The notes below the pieces were generated by a model. That model had not been told where the DNA came from. It worked only from the letters and a program-made list of their open reading frames with translations, and searched no databases. 64,000 nucleotides of DNA from Bufo bufo (lineage: Eukaryota; Chordata; Amphibia; Anura; Bufonidae), in NCBI RefSeq assembly GCF_905171765.1, contig NC_053389.1, positions 780,524,772-780,588,771 of the forward strand, in the 5' to 3' direction. Both the position numbers and the translations under genes were made by a program. Positions 34,686 to 47,031 of this stretch are shown here, in pieces. Numbering within the stretch: the stretch's first letter is position 1; each line of letters starts with the position of its first letter.

Positions 34686-35880
34686 AAACTCTTCTTCAAA
34701 AAAAAATTACCACTCACCATAGCCTACTCTCTGTCATATACCCCTCAAGCTACTGTCCAATCCACTCATTCCCGTAAACTGATAACTTTTATGACTGTGC
34801 TCTTCCCCCCCCTTCTGTATTGAGCTCTTTATTTTGTAAGGTTGTTGTGATACTGCATTTGCTTAATGGACGGTTGATCTTGTAACCTCATATGCTATGT
34901 CTCGTCTTTATTCGGGGGAAATCACCTTATTTTTTTATCGTTGGGAGAAGTTGATAGTATAAACTCAAAACCTTAGCTTTCCAATCCCCCGAAGGTAGCA
35001 AATGGTCAGACCATGTCATATGCGGTTGCATAATTAGCATGTCCATATGTTGTGTGCTCAGGTTGCACATTGTGTTTTTTGAATTGTATATACATGCAGA
35101 GCATGATGAACCATACGATCTCTACCTACACAATTAGAAAGACATATAACAATAGAGAACATTATGGTCATCAACGTCCATTGGCATAAGGAAGGCAAAA
35201 TTATATTGACAGAAGAGGTGGAGCATGCTATCTAGGGTCTTTCTGGAGGACAAGTGGCTGCAGATTGATTTTGTTAGCATGCTGATGTCATATACATAAT
35301 GACAGGTCACATCTGTGCACTGAGCACAGTTTACATTAAATGGATGTGTAATACCTCAACTATGGTATTCTTCATGAGTTAGGGTCAGACCACCTTTCTG
35401 TTATCTCACTGATGGCTTGTTCAGCAGAAGTTAGGGATATACCACTGTGATGAGGTCATCTACTATTCCAGATTATATGTATAATATATATATCTAGAAA
35501 CCCTACCAGTGGATTTACTTGTTTCCAGAAATGCATTAAACTGATGTTCCTCCAAGGCTAAAAGCACTTCCCTGAGGCTGCATCTCCTGGGGTAGACCAT
35601 ATTATTTAGTAAGACCCTTGAGACATCCCCTGAAACAGTAAAGTTCATAGGTCAAGTGTGACAACATGGCATTACTAATGAGCTTAAAAGCTTCTTCCAA
35701 GAAACGGTGACAGCAGACAAGTAAAGGGCAAGTTCATCAGGATTGTCCTTTATTGTTCCTGTATTTTTTCACAGTGAAATCTCTTTCAGATTTTTCACTT
35801 TCCTCTATAAAATATTTGTTGGTTTTCGCCATGATTCTGGAAGTTAGTATTAAGAATCTGGAGTTAATTATATAGAATGA
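34686..35880. other. No gene recognised
   Basis: AT-rich sequence without recognised genes or repeats. Confidence 0.45.
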
Positions 35881-35887
35881 AGTAGCA

Positions 35888-36140
35888 CATAAAGGGGTTG
35901 TCCAGGACTTTTGATTAATGGACTATCCTAAGGATAGGTCACCAAAGTATGATTGGTGAGAGTCCGACTTCTAGAACCATCACTGATGAGCAGAACTTAC
36001 TTAAGCACCCCAAGGAGGTCCTGGTGGTTGAGACCCTACTGATCATACATTCATGGCCTATTCTACACATAGGCCATCAATTTAGTGTTGACAGTTTCAG
36101 TGGATCATATTTTCAGTTGTATCAAGCTGTTAAAGAAACA
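35888..36140. mobile_element. Degenerate MITE (AAGGGGTTGTCCAGGAC family)
   Basis: Left end AAAGGGGTTGTCCAGGACTT with ACTATCCTAAGGATAGG. Right half (CCTATTCTACACATAGGCCA) is only loosely inverted. Confidence 0.45.
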
Positions 36141-36527
36141 TGAAATGATCTCCTTTAATCATATCTGCTACATATTCCAACCAAAAGGGTGAAAAATATA
36201 TAAATAATTTTTCTACACATGTCCCAGGAGATCAGCCATTTCCCCTCTGATTGAATACCAAAAGAGCTTCCCCTCCTATGGTCTGCAATAGGAGACAAGA
36301 AACTCCAAGCTCTAACCCTTAGCCATTGCCCACCGATCTCCAAGACAAGAATGGAAGAGATTGTGAGGAAATTAACCCCTGTGATCTCTCCAAAATTGTT
36401 ACAAATTTTTCATGAACATGCAGAGAATCCTTTGGCTCCTGTTCGTCAGTTTTCAAACCAGCACCTCGTATAGGTTTCGAGTTCCTTTAAGAAATAATGA
36501 TTGGCAAAAGTAAAAAGATCACTAAAA

Positions 36528-37217
36528 GGGTTTCACAATTGTTTAAGGCCTCATGCACATGAACGTATTTTCTTTCCGTGTCCGTTCTGTTTTTTTGCGG
36601 ACGGTATCTGGAAACATTCATTTCAATGGGTCCGCAAAAAAAAACGGAAGTTACTCCGTGTGCATTCTGTTTCCGTATATGCCGGTATTTCGTTTCCGCA
36701 AAAAAATAGAACATGTCCTATTATCGTCCGCATTACAGACAAGGATAGGACTGTTCTATTAGGGGCCAGCTGTTCCGTTCCGTAAAATACAGAATGCACA
36801 CGGATGTCATCTGTATTTTTTGCAGACAGCAAAATAGAAACGGTCGTGTGCATGAGGCCTAATGCTTATGACCTAACCTGATCAGTATCAGATTTTTGGG
36901 GGTCTGACTCCTGGCACCCGCACCAATCAGCTGTTTGAAGAGGTTGCAGTGCTCTGGTGAGCTCCATGGCCTCTTCCTAGTCCAGATACAACATATTAAT
37001 TAGTCATGTAGCCTAGTACCATTCAAGTGAATGGGGTTAAGCCTCAATACCAAGCACAGCCACTATACAGTGGATGGCACTATGCTTGGTAAGCTGCAAG
37101 GGCCTTCTCAAACTATTGATTGGTGGGGGTTTGATGAGTCAGACCCCCACGATCACATACTGATGACCTATCCTGAGGAAAGGTCATCAGTATTAAACAC
37201 TTGGAAACCCCTTGTAA
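36528..37217. mobile_element. MITE split by a Harbinger-like MITE
   Basis: Left end AAAGGGTTTCACAATTGTTT and, after the insertion, GACCTAACCTGATCAGTATC. The right end in reverse complement reads AAGGGGTTTCCAAGTGTTTA. The host continuity across 36547-36859 is good. Confidence 0.65.
36547..36859. mobile_element. Harbinger-like MITE (313 bp)
   Basis: TSD TAA at 36544-36546 and 36860-36862. Ends GGCCTCATGCACATGAACGT and (reverse complement) GGCCTCATGCACACGACCGT. Interior close to 1164-1488. Confidence 0.85.
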
Positions 37218-37239
37218 GGGCGTGGGCTCCTATGACCAG

Positions 37240-37804
37240 TGTTGAAAAAAGGCAGGGACACAACAAAGTCACTTGATTTTGGTTTATTGCTGGTTCCAGC
37301 AAACTTACAGTTCAGTACAGCCGGGTCACGTAATCAGTCCATGACATCCAAAATAAAATAATGCAGGCTCGGATCTCCTCTAGATCCGTCCACAGGCCAG
37401 TGTTGCTCCACACATGCCTTGCCCTCTGTGATCTGTAGCCTCTCACTCTAACAGACACACCCTGCTTCATGCTGCTGACTTTTTAAACACAATCGTGGAC
37501 ATGGGCCACGTATAAAACCCGGAGTGGATCATGGGGCATAAGCACCAACCCAGCTCTTTGCTTATTCCCAGTAAAAGCCAGGCCGGACTAGCTGATACCA
37601 GTTATACTAGGTAGCAACAGTGTCCACTATCTATCTTAGTGGACACTCAAGTTACTGGCTTCCACTCCACCAAGGCCGGGTACCTTGATGGTACCTCTCA
37701 GGTGCACCACAGCAAACCACGATATGCATCTCCTTAATAGGTTTCCTGCACCAATCTGGGAGATACATACCGTCCTTCAAATATGAGGCCTGTCACTGCC
37801 CCAC
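37240..37804 (-). mobile_element. Possible solo LTR (low confidence)
   Basis: On the minus strand it would run TGTGGGGCAGTGAC...TTTTTTCAACA. AATAAA (minus; plus 37283 region) lies shortly before the end, as in LTR R regions. No matching target duplication is visible, so the limits are tentative. Confidence 0.3.
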
Positions 37805-37859
37805 ACCATGTAATACAGTCTATAAGAATATGATCATGGTGACAGCAATGTTGGGTCGT

Positions 37860-39288
37860 TGCCAAAATTTGCTCCACATTCCAGGCAAAACCAGAAGCTC
37901 CTTGACCTAAATATTTTAAGAATACTTGGGTTCCTGGACCTTGGGCAACTTATATTTTGTGTTATGGCTAGTCAGTGACTAATCTCTGTGCTTCGGTCAA
38001 GTACCACCCAAGGAACACAGTTTTGTCCTGAGAAGTGTTCCTTTAGCATTACATACAGATGTAGCAAGCTCCAACATCAGTGGGTTAACACATTATCCCG
38101 ACAGTGTAACTCAATACCAACTTTAAGTGTACCTGAGCTTTCAAAACAAAAAAGTTTGCATTATTGCTGTGCTTTTTTGTACAATCATAATTCTGAAGGA
38201 ACAGTTATGTTTGGGCTTCCCTAAAGACTCTTTCATATTAATTTCTGTTTCAACTGCACAGTTAGATGCATTTCTCTCAGAAGCAGGGGGTGTATCCCTT
38301 CTGTCTGTACTGTATGCAATGACATCCCTTTCCTTACTTTACACTATGTTTTCCTCTAGGGAGCTCAAAAAGCTGATAAGGATGGATTAATCACACTTAC
38401 AGAAAGGCAGGATACTCCTGTGATGTTCAGAAGCAGTGAGTGTAGAAGCAGTTCTTTTACCAGCTCAGCTACCTCTGACACATCTCCAATTCCTCTCAGC
38501 CATCTTCTGAGTCTCTGCTACCAGGGACAGATCTTACCTGACAGACAGTGGACTGCAAGTTAGGTAGAAGTGAGACCCTTAGTGGCCATGACTATACAGT
38601 TTTTTTCAGGTGGATGTAGGCATATTTTTTTAATGAAATTATTTTGAAATTTGCTAGTTACACCATTCTATATTAAATTAAATAAAATTGTGTGATAGTA
38701 CAGTGACTAAGCTTTAGAAGCTTTACACATTTCTAAGCCAGCTCGATAAGCTTGTGTGTTAATGTGCCAGGAATTACTTTAACACCTGCTAGATCTGTTT
38801 ATAGGACCAGTGAAGTAAGGATCTGCCAAGATCCAACCTCAGTCGTGTTCTGTAAATCCAGAATTAGCGCAGAATATCTGCAGGGAAGATCTGACTGTCT
38901 GATAAGTCGTGATAAAGGATCAGATGGTAAAGAAGCACAATATGATTTCTGCTTCAGGCTGGCGATGCCAAATATCTGCTGGCAAAGAGTCTATTAGCTG
39001 TGGCGCCATGTTACGTAGCAGTATTTTATCCAGAATGTGGACGCTCTAGGGTCATGTATTAAACAGCGTGAACAAATCAGATCCTTGTCGCCATGTATTT
39101 GTGAGTAGAAGAATGTAAATTGTCTCTCTGGCTGGCTAGCTAGACTGCCGACCTAGGCATTGGAACATATTACACGTATATTATACCGGACACAAGCCGC
39201 CATAAACGTTTCTCTAGGACTTATTTGCACTGTGTAATGCAAATGATGATGTCCAGTCAGTGGCAAAACCAGGATTGTGTCTATGAGC
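37860..39288. other. No gene recognised
   Basis: Short open frames only; nothing recognised. Confidence 0.45.
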
Positions 39289-39296
39289 CGCCCTTG

Positions 39297-41167
39297 CAGG
39301 GCCGTCTTTACCAAGGGGCAAATAGGGGCAGCTGCCCCGGACCCAGTTGCTCCTGGGGGGCCCAAGGCAGCTGCCTCTTGAGCCCTGCTAGCCACTGCCC
39401 CGGGTGTCAGGCTGTCAGCTACAAAAGGGTGCTGCCATGCCATGCCTGCTGGCACTCCAGCAGGCGTACTGTCTGTGAAAGCTATGATTTTCTAGGACCT
39501 TAGATGACATCATCACCATGTGACCAGTAACCTAGCAATTACTGGTCACATGGCTATGAGGTCATCACAGGTCCTACAAGGAGTGTTGCAGAAGTTAACT
39601 GTGGAGCTTTTTTGTGTGAAGATTACATCAGAAAAAGGTGACAGGGGCTGTTATGTTAATATACTCTAAACTACTGTATAGTGGGGTGCTGTATACTGTG
39701 TGGTGGGCTGTATACTGTGTGGGGGCTGTATACTGTGTGGGGGGCTGTATACTGTGTGGGGGCTGTATACTGTGTGGGGGGCTGTATACTGTGTGGGGGG
39801 CTGTATACTGTGTGGGGGCTGTATACTGTGTGGGGGGCTGTATACTGTGTGGTGGGCTGTATACTGTGTGGGGGCTGTATACTGTGTGGGGGCTGTATAC
39901 TGTGTGGGGGGCTGTATACTGTGTGGGGGGCTGTATACTGTGGGGGGGGCCTGTATACTGTGGGGGGGGCCTGTATACTGTGGGGGGGGGGGGGGGGCTG
40001 TATAGTGTGGGGGGCCTGTATAGTGTTGGGGGCCTGTATACTGTGTGGTGGGCTGTATACTGTGGGGGGCTGTATAGTGTGGGGGGCCTGTATAGTGTGG
40101 GGGCTGTATACTGTGTGGGGGGCTGTTTACTGTGTGGGGGCCTGTATACTATGGGGGCCTGTATACTGGGGGGGGCTGTATACTGTGGGGGGGCCTGTAT
40201 AGTGTAGGGGGCCTGTATAGTGTGGGAGGCCTGTATAGTGTGGGGTGCCTGTATAGTGTGGGGGGCCTGTATAGTGTGGGCGGCCTGTATAGTGTGGGGG
40301 GCTGTATACTGTGTGGGGGCCTGTATACTGTGTGGTGGGCTGTATACTGTGTGGGGGCCTGTATACTGGGGGGGGGGCTGTATACTGTGTGGTGGGCTGT
40401 ATACTGTGTGGGGGCCTGTATACTGTGGGGGGGGGCTGTATACTCTGTGGTGGGCTGTATACTGTGTGGGGGGCTGTATACTGTGGGGGGCCTGTATAGT
40501 GTGGGGGGCCTGTATAGTGTGGGGGGCCTTATAGTGTGGGGTGCCTGTATAGTGTGGGAGGCCTGTATAGTGTGGGGGGCTGTATATTGTGGAGTGCTAT
40601 ACTGATGTACTGTATACTGTGGGGGTCTGTATACTGTATACTGTGGGTGCGGTATAGTGTGGAGTGCTATACTGCTGTATTGTATAGTGTGGGGGGCTGT
40701 ATCGTGTATAGTTTGGGGTGCTGTATACGGTGAGGTATTGTATACTGTGAGGTGCTGTATACTGTGGGCTGCTATACTGCTCTACTATATACTGTGGGGT
40801 ACTGTATAGTGTGGGGTGCTATACTGCATACTGTGTGGTGCTGTATACTATAGGGTGCTATACTGCATACTGTGGGGTGCTGGGGTGCACTGTAACACTA
40901 GAGTGAGCCGAGCCCTGGTCTCCTTCCTGCAGAGCGGTGCCCACTTCCAGCCTGAGCCCAGCTGCCCAGAGCACTGATCCTGAGCCGCTGGAGTCTTCAG
41001 AACTGGAAGTATTTACAGTCATTCACTGGACTCTACCAGGTGTGTGGATTTTTTGTGTGTGTGTTGTGGTGGAGGGCGTGATTGCCTGCTAAGGTGTGGG
41101 AAGGCGGGATCCAGGGGGCCCAAGTAAATTTTTGCCCAGGGTCCAATCAATATTAAAGACGGCCCTG
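39297..41167. mobile_element. Non-autonomous hAT element with exact TSD carrying a minisatellite
   Basis: TSD CGCCCTTG at 39289-39296 and 41168-41175 is exact. Terminal inverted repeats CAGGGCCGTCTTT / AAAGACGGCCCTG. 1871 bp, no transposase. Subterminal ends contain GGGGCCCAAG-type sequence on both sides. About two thirds of the element is the minisatellite at 39676-40900. Confidence 0.9.
39676..40900 (+). repeat. ~19-bp G-rich minisatellite (GGGGGCTGTATACTGTGTG)
   Basis: About 60 copies. Subtypes are TATACTGTGTG and TATAGTGTG with GGGG runs of 4-17 bases. Repeats become looser right of 40580. Long open frames across it in several phases are stop-free repeat artefacts. Confidence 0.93.
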
Positions 41168-41277
41168 CGCCCTTGTTTAGATAGAAGACGAGGACACAAA
41201 GCAAAAGACCTCGCTAAACCTCTATATCCAGTGAGTAACTTCTCTATGTTCTCAGGGTTCACAGCTAACAAGCTTAA

Positions 41278-41707
41278 AGGGGTTCTGCACTTTGTTTAAA
41301 CTGATGATCTATCCTCTGGATAGATCATCAGCTTCTGATCGGCGGGGGTCCGACACCCGAGACCCCCACTGATCAGCTGTTTGATAAGGCAGTGGCGCTC
41401 CAGCAGCACCGCGCCCTTCTCACTGTTTACCGCAGGCCCAGTGACGTCACGACTAGTATCAACTGGCCTGGGCGGGGCTAAGCTCTGTTCACTTGAATGG
41501 AGCTTAGCCCCGCCCAGGCCAGTTGATAATAGTCGTGACGTCACTGGGCCAGCAGTAAATAGTGAGAAGGCCGCGGCGCTCCTGGAGCGCCGCTTCCTTC
41601 TCAAACAGCTGATCGGCGGGGGTCCCGGGTGTCGGACCCCCGCCGATCAGAAGCTGATGATCTATCCAGAGGAAAGATCATCAGTTTAAACAAAGTGCAG
41701 ACCCCCT
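41278..41707. mobile_element. TTAA-flanked foldback MITE (430 bp)
   Basis: TTAA at 41274-41277 and 41708-41711. Ends AGGGGTTCTGCACTTTGTTT and AGGGGGTCTGCACTTTGTTT (right end, reverse complement). Arms of about 190 bp are nearly identical inverted copies (GGCCTGGGCGGGGCTAAGCT on both). Looks recent. Confidence 0.9.
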
Positions 41708-41967
41708 TTAAACATGGTTTGCTCAGTGTCCCTTCAAAGAGGCTGTCCAGTGGGGGGGAAAAGTGGGGTTAAAAAAATAATAAAAGAAGGATCCCTCGAT
41801 ACTCTCGTTCCAAGATTACCTGTTCCTTCCTTATCTCTGCTACCTGTTCTGGTCGCCACAGTCACAGCAAGAAAAGGCCACTCAGCCAGTCCCTTAGTAT
41901 CTCCGCCGGACCACCCCTGTACAATAGATGGAGATATCCACAGTGACTGGACATTACAGAAACCATC

Positions 41968-44808
41968 GACTGGGTGAGCTGAATTTCTGGGGGCACTAAA
42001 TAGGGACATTTTGTACTGGCACACATAAGGGGGCAAGTTTTTGTTCTAGCATACATTATGGGGGGCACTATGGGGATATTGGCTCTCTGGGGGTACTAAG
42101 ATGGGGCATTTTTTGTGCTGGCACACACTAAGAGGGTATTTTTTGTGCTAGCGCACATTTATAAGGGGGTATTTTTTGTGCTGGCACACAGTATAAGGCC
42201 TCATGCACACGACCGTTGTGTGCATCCGTGGCCGTTGTGCCGTTTTCCGTTTTTTTTCGCGGACCCATTGACTTTCAATGGGTCCGTGGAAAAAACGGAA
42301 AATGCACCGTTTGGCAGCCGCATCCGTGAGCCGTGTTTTCTGGCCGTGAAAAAAATATGACCTGTCCTATTTTTTTCACGGCCAACGGTTCACGGACCCA
42401 TTCAAGTCAATGGGTCCGTGAAAGAACACGGATGCACACAAGATTGGCATCCGTGTCCGTGATCCGTGGCCGTAGGTTAGTTTTTATACAGACGGATCCG
42501 AAGATCCGTCTGCATAAAAGCTTTTTCAAAGCTGAGTTTTCACTTCGTGAAAACTCAGAACCGACAGTATATTCTAACACAGAAGCGTTCCCATGGTGAT
42601 GGGGACGCTTCTAGTTAGAATACACTACAAACTGTGTACAAGACTGCCCCCTGCTGCCTGGCAGCACCCGATCTTTTACAGGGGGCCGTGATCAGCACAA
42701 TTAACCCCTTCAGGTGCGGCACCTGAAGGGGTTAATTGTGCTGATCACGGCCCCCTGTAAGAGATCAGGGCTGCCAGGCAGCAGGGGGCAGACCCCCCCC
42801 CCCCCCCCCCCCAGTTTGAATATCTTGGGTGGCCAGTGCGGCCCCCCCCCCTCCCTCTATTGTAATAAATCGTTGGTGGCACAGTGTGCGCCCCCCCCCC
42901 CCTCCCTCCCGCTATTGTAATAATTCGTTGGTGGCACAGTGTGCGCCCCCCATCGGCCCCCCCTCCCTCTATAGCATTAACAACATTGGTGGCCAGTGTG
43001 CGGCCTCCCATCTCTCCCCCCCCCCCCCCCCCCCATCATTGGTGGCAGCGGAGTTCCGATCGGAGTCCCAGTTTAATCGCTGGGGCTCCGATCGGTAACC
43101 ATGGCAACCGGGACGCTACTACAGTCCTGGTTGCCATGGTTACTTAGCAATAGTACAATAGTAGAAGATTCATACTTACCTGCTCCAGGCTGCTGCTGCG
43201 ATGTTCGTGTCCGGCCGGGAGCTCCACCTACTGGTAAGTGACAGGTCTGTGCGGCGCATTGCTAAATGAACTGTCACTTACTAGTAGGAGGAGCTCCCGG
43301 CCGGACACGAACCTCGCAGCTCCCAGGTAAAGTATGAATCTTTTACTATTGTACTATTGCTAGTAACCCGCTGCCACCAATGATCGGGGGGGGGGGGGAA
43401 GATGGGAGGCCGCACACTAGCCACATGGGGGGCGCACACTGTGCCACCAACGAATTATTACAATAGAGGGAGGAGGGGGGGGAAGCCGCACTGGCCACCA
43501 ATGATATTCAAACTGGGGAGGGGGGGGGTCTGCCCCCTGCTGCCTGGCAGCCCTGATCTCTTACAGGGGGATATGATAGTACAATTAACCCCTTCAGGTG
43601 CGGCACCTAAGGGGTTAATTGTGCTGATCACGGCCCCCTGTAAGAGATCGGATGCTGCTAGGCAGCAGGGGGCAGTCATGTACACAGTTTGTAGTATATT
43701 CTAACTAGAAGCGTCCCCATCACCATGGGAACGCCTCTGTGTTAGAATATACTGTCGGAAATGAGGTTTCACGATCTCACTCATATCCGACAGTATATTC
43801 TAACATAGAGGCGTTCCCATGGTGATGGGGACGCTTCAAGTTAAAATATACCATCGGATTGGAGAAAACTCCGATCTGATGGTATAAAAGGGACTCCAGA
43901 CTTTACATTGAAAGTCAATGGGGACGGATCCGTTTGAAATGGCACCATATTGTGTCAACGTCAAACGGATCCGTCCCCATTGACTTGCATTGTAATTCAG
44001 GACGGATCCGTTTGGCTCCGCACGGCCAGGCGGACACCAAAACGACTTTTTTTTCATGTCCGTGGATCCTCCAAAAATCAAGGAAGACCCACGGACGAAA
44101 AAACGGTCACGGATCACGGGAAAACGGAACCCCGTTTTGCGGACCGCAAAAAAATACGGTCGTGTGCATGAGGCCTAAGACAGTATTTTTTATACTGGCG
44201 CTCATTATGAAGGGGTATTTTTTGTACCGGCGCTCATTATAATTATAAAGGGATATTTTTTGTATTTGCACACAATTATAAAGGGGTATTTTCAGTATAA
44301 GGGGGTATTTTTTCTGCTGGCACACATTATAATGGGGTATTTTTTGTACTGGCGCACATTATAACGGGGTATTTTTTGTGCTGGCACACAGTAATGTATA
44401 AGGGGGTATTTTTTGTACTGGCACACAGTAATGTATAAGGGGGTATTTTTTGTACTGGCACACATTATAATGGGGTATTATTTGTATTGGCACACATTAT
44501 AAAGGTGTATTTTCAGTATGAGGTTTTTTTTTGTACTGGCACACATTATAATGGGGTATTTTTTGTGTTGGTGCACAGTATAAGGGGGTATTTTTTGTAC
44601 TGGTGCACAATATAAAGAGATATTTTTGGTACTCACACACATTATAAAGGAGTATTTACAGTATAAGGAGATATGTTTTTGTACTGGTACACAGTATAAG
44701 GATATTTTTTGTATTGGCACACATGATAACAGGGTATTTTTTGTACTGGCGCACAGTATAAGGTGGTCTTTTTTGTACTGGTGCACATAATGGGGTATTT
44801 GTGAGTAT
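41968..44808 (+). repeat. GGGGTATTTTTTGTACTGGCACAC minisatellite, split by a foldback element
   Basis: About 32-bp units with core GGGTATTTTTTGTACTGGCA at 41990-42196 and 44179-44808. The two blocks join in register once 42197-44175 is removed. The array is flanked by a direct repeat (see 41919 and 44812). Confidence 0.85.
42197..44175. mobile_element. 1979-bp foldback Harbinger-like element
   Basis: TSD TAA at 42194-42196 and 44176-44178. Ends GGCCTCATGCACACGACCGT and its exact reverse complement. Almost the whole element is a giant inverted repeat centred near 43.2 kb, with shorter palindromes inside each arm (42705-42740: TTCAGGTGCGGCACCTGAAG) and long C or G runs (42787-42812, 43016-43034). 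No coding capacity. Confidence 0.87.
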
Positions 44809-44879
44809 CCATGTACAATTGATGGAGATATCCACGGTGACTGGACATTACAGAGTAAAAAAAAAGACGAATGGATTTT

Positions 44880-45206
44880 CACTTAAGGAATACTGGATAT
44901 TTCTGCTGCCGTCTCTGCTGTCCTCATCACAGCCTCCATTTATAATATGGTGACGTGGGAGGTACTGAGGATTAGATGCCTGCTCCCCATAGTAGATGTT
45001 CCCATCTTCATTGGATCTGCTTACTGCTGTCTAAATAAATGGAGGTGCCGCCACTTACTGTATGTTGGGGATTTCCTGGGAACTGAAGGCCATTGGAAAG
45101 ACGCTGATGAAGTGACTGACTTATTGATCTGGCAGAGGTAAAATCTTTTCCTGCACTTCACAAATACTGACCCTGCATAAAGTAATGTTTCACTTTACAG
45201 CACCTC
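44880..45206. other. No gene recognised
   Basis: Short open frame at 44947-45141 without recognisable similarity. Confidence 0.45.
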
Positions 45207-45209
45207 TAA

Positions 45210-45405
45210 GGCTGCGTTCACACTTCAGTTATTTGATCAGTTATTTCCATCAGTTATTGTGAGCCAAAACCAGTAGTTACGTCTACTGAGAGATCAGGTA
45301 TAATGGGAAAATTTTCACCTTTTCTGTGTTTTTGACCCGCACCAAGTTGTGGCTCACAATAACTGATGGAAATAACTGATTAAATAACTGAAGTGTGAAC
45401 TTGGC
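45210..45405. mobile_element. TAA-flanked palindromic MITE
   Basis: TAA at 45207-45209; right flank TGA. Ends GGCTGCGTTCACACTTCAGT and GCCAAGTTCACACTTCAGTT (reverse complement of right end). TTATTTCCATCAGTTATTGT is inverted to ACAATAACTGATGGAAATAA. Confidence 0.75.
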
Positions 45406-45416
45406 TGAAGGTCTAA

Positions 45417-46283
45417 GGCCTCTTTCACACGAGCGTGTCCGGATAAGGTCCGGATGCGTTGCGGCAAACCCGTGCGAGTAGGTACGCAATTGCAGTCAGT
45501 TTTGACTGCGATTGCGTTCCGTTGTTCAGTTTTTATCGCGCGGGTGCAATGTGTTTTGCACGCGCGTGATAAAAAACTGAATGTGGTACCCAGACGCGAA
45601 CTTCTTCACAGAAGTTCAGGTTTGGGTTCAAGGTTGTGTAGATTGTATTATTTCCCCTTATAACATGGTTATAAGGGAAAATAATAGCATTCTGAATACA
45701 GAATGCATAGTACAATAGGGCTGGAGGGGTTAAAAAATAAAAATAAATTTATTTAACTCACCTTAATCCACTTGTTCGCGCAGCCGGCATCTCTTCTGTC
45801 TTTATCTGTGAGGAATAGGACCTTTGATGACGTCACTGCGTTCATCACATGATCCATCACATGATCCATCACATGATCCATCACCATGGTAAAAGATCAT
45901 GTGATGGACCATGTGATGAGCGTAGTGACGTCATCAAAGGTCCTATTCCTCACAGATGAAGACAGAAAAGATGCCGGCTGCGCGAACAAGTGGATTAAGG
46001 TGAGTTAAATTATTTTTTCTTTTTTTTTAACCCCTCCAGCCCTATTGTACTATGCATTCTGTATTCAGAATGCTATTATTTTCCCTTATAACCATGTTAT
46101 AAGGGGAAATAATAATGATCGGGTCTCCATCCCGATCGTCTCCTAGCAACCGTGCGTGAAAATCGCACCGAATCCGCACTTGCTTGTGGATGCTTGCGAT
46201 TTTCACGCAGCCCCATTCACTTCTATGGGGCCTGCGTTGCGTGAAAAAACGCACAAAATAGAGCTTGCTGCGATTTTCAAGCA
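45417..46283. mobile_element. Harbinger-like element, right end lost at a junction with a Ty3/gypsy fragment
   Basis: TAA at 45414-45416, then GGCCTCTTTCACACGAGCGT. Internal inverted arms (GTCACTGCG...CATGATCC) around 45880. The right terminus expected after TTTTCACGCAG is absent; retroelement sequence starts instead near 46284. Confidence 0.7.
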
Positions 46284-46476
46284 GAGGGCCCCTCTGTTGG
46301 GCTTGTCGACAGTACGGCCGTATGGCCAGAGAGTGCCCCGAACGTATGGAGTCTGAGCCAACGCTAAACTTCCAACCGCCGCAGTAGCTGGGCGTCCTGC
46401 GGTGGTATACCAGAAGCTAAGCTCTATGCGTGAGGAACACGACCTGTATGCCAGCAGCCCCGTTATGGAAGCCTAG

Positions 46477-47031
46477 TTGGAAGGCCAGAAGGTACGCTGC
46501 CTAGTTGATACAGGGTCGGAGTGCAGTCTGACAGCCGCCAATAACAGAGAGATGGATGTCCGAGGGATAGTCTGGATGTGGGTCCGACTGTTTGGACAAG
46601 ACGTCGGCAAGAAGGGGGTCGTGCTGGTGGACCATCTGTCCCGGAAAGGAATGGACGTGACCCTAGGTATGAATGTACTGAGAGACCTAGACCATCAACT
46701 CTATGCCAAGGAAGGGCCGAAGTATTGGCAACGGGCCACCACACCCCCCCCAACCCAGAAGGTTTTACAACAGATGGTGAGAAGCTGTAGTCTGCAAAAG
46801 AGTAACATGGCCAGTCAGCCTATCGGAGACGTAAAGGTGCCTTGGAGGACCCCGGTGAAGATCCCACCTCGACAAGAACGAATATTGATGGTGCCGATGG
46901 GAGCTGGACGACGACTGAATGCACTGGAGCCCGCTTATCAAGAGGAAACACAGGCTCGCCCACTGGTAGCCTGGGCCCTTGTGTGCCATTGTGAAGAATG
47001 GTTGTGTGCCTGTACGTTGCCTAAATGTTGA
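46477..47031 (+). pseudogene. Ty3/gypsy protease and pol linker fragment
   Basis: Translates to VRCLVDTGSECSLT with the aspartic protease active-site triad DTG about residue 12 of the reading frame. Followed by TLGMNVLRDL, the usual flap/C-terminal region (GMNVL). The segment then reads through a linker without clear domains and stops at 47029-47031. The frame upstream of the ATG is closed, so this is a fragment of a longer polyprotein. Confidence 0.75.

Larger units (their letters stand above)
41919..44855 (+). repeat. ~43-bp direct repeat bracketing the minisatellite
   Basis: TGTACAATAGATGGAGATAT at 41919 and TGTACAATTGATGGAGATAT near 44812, each followed by CCAC(A/G)GTGACTGGACATTACAG. Same orientation. 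Could be the edges of an array monomer or of a larger element. Confidence 0.75.

Noticed and set aside
39638..40207. Long open frames in three phases over the 39.7-40.6 kb array
   Set aside because: Products are periodic (VGAVYCVGG / CILCGG). The open frames follow from the stop-free 19-bp repeat, not coding.
42714..43147. Pro-rich open frames on both strands
   Set aside because: Translation of C/G homopolymer tracts in the foldback element.
46340..46480. Possible tRNA or 5S-like sequence near 46380
   Set aside because: No cloverleaf, A box or B box could be made out; the segment reads as degenerate gypsy gag-pol.
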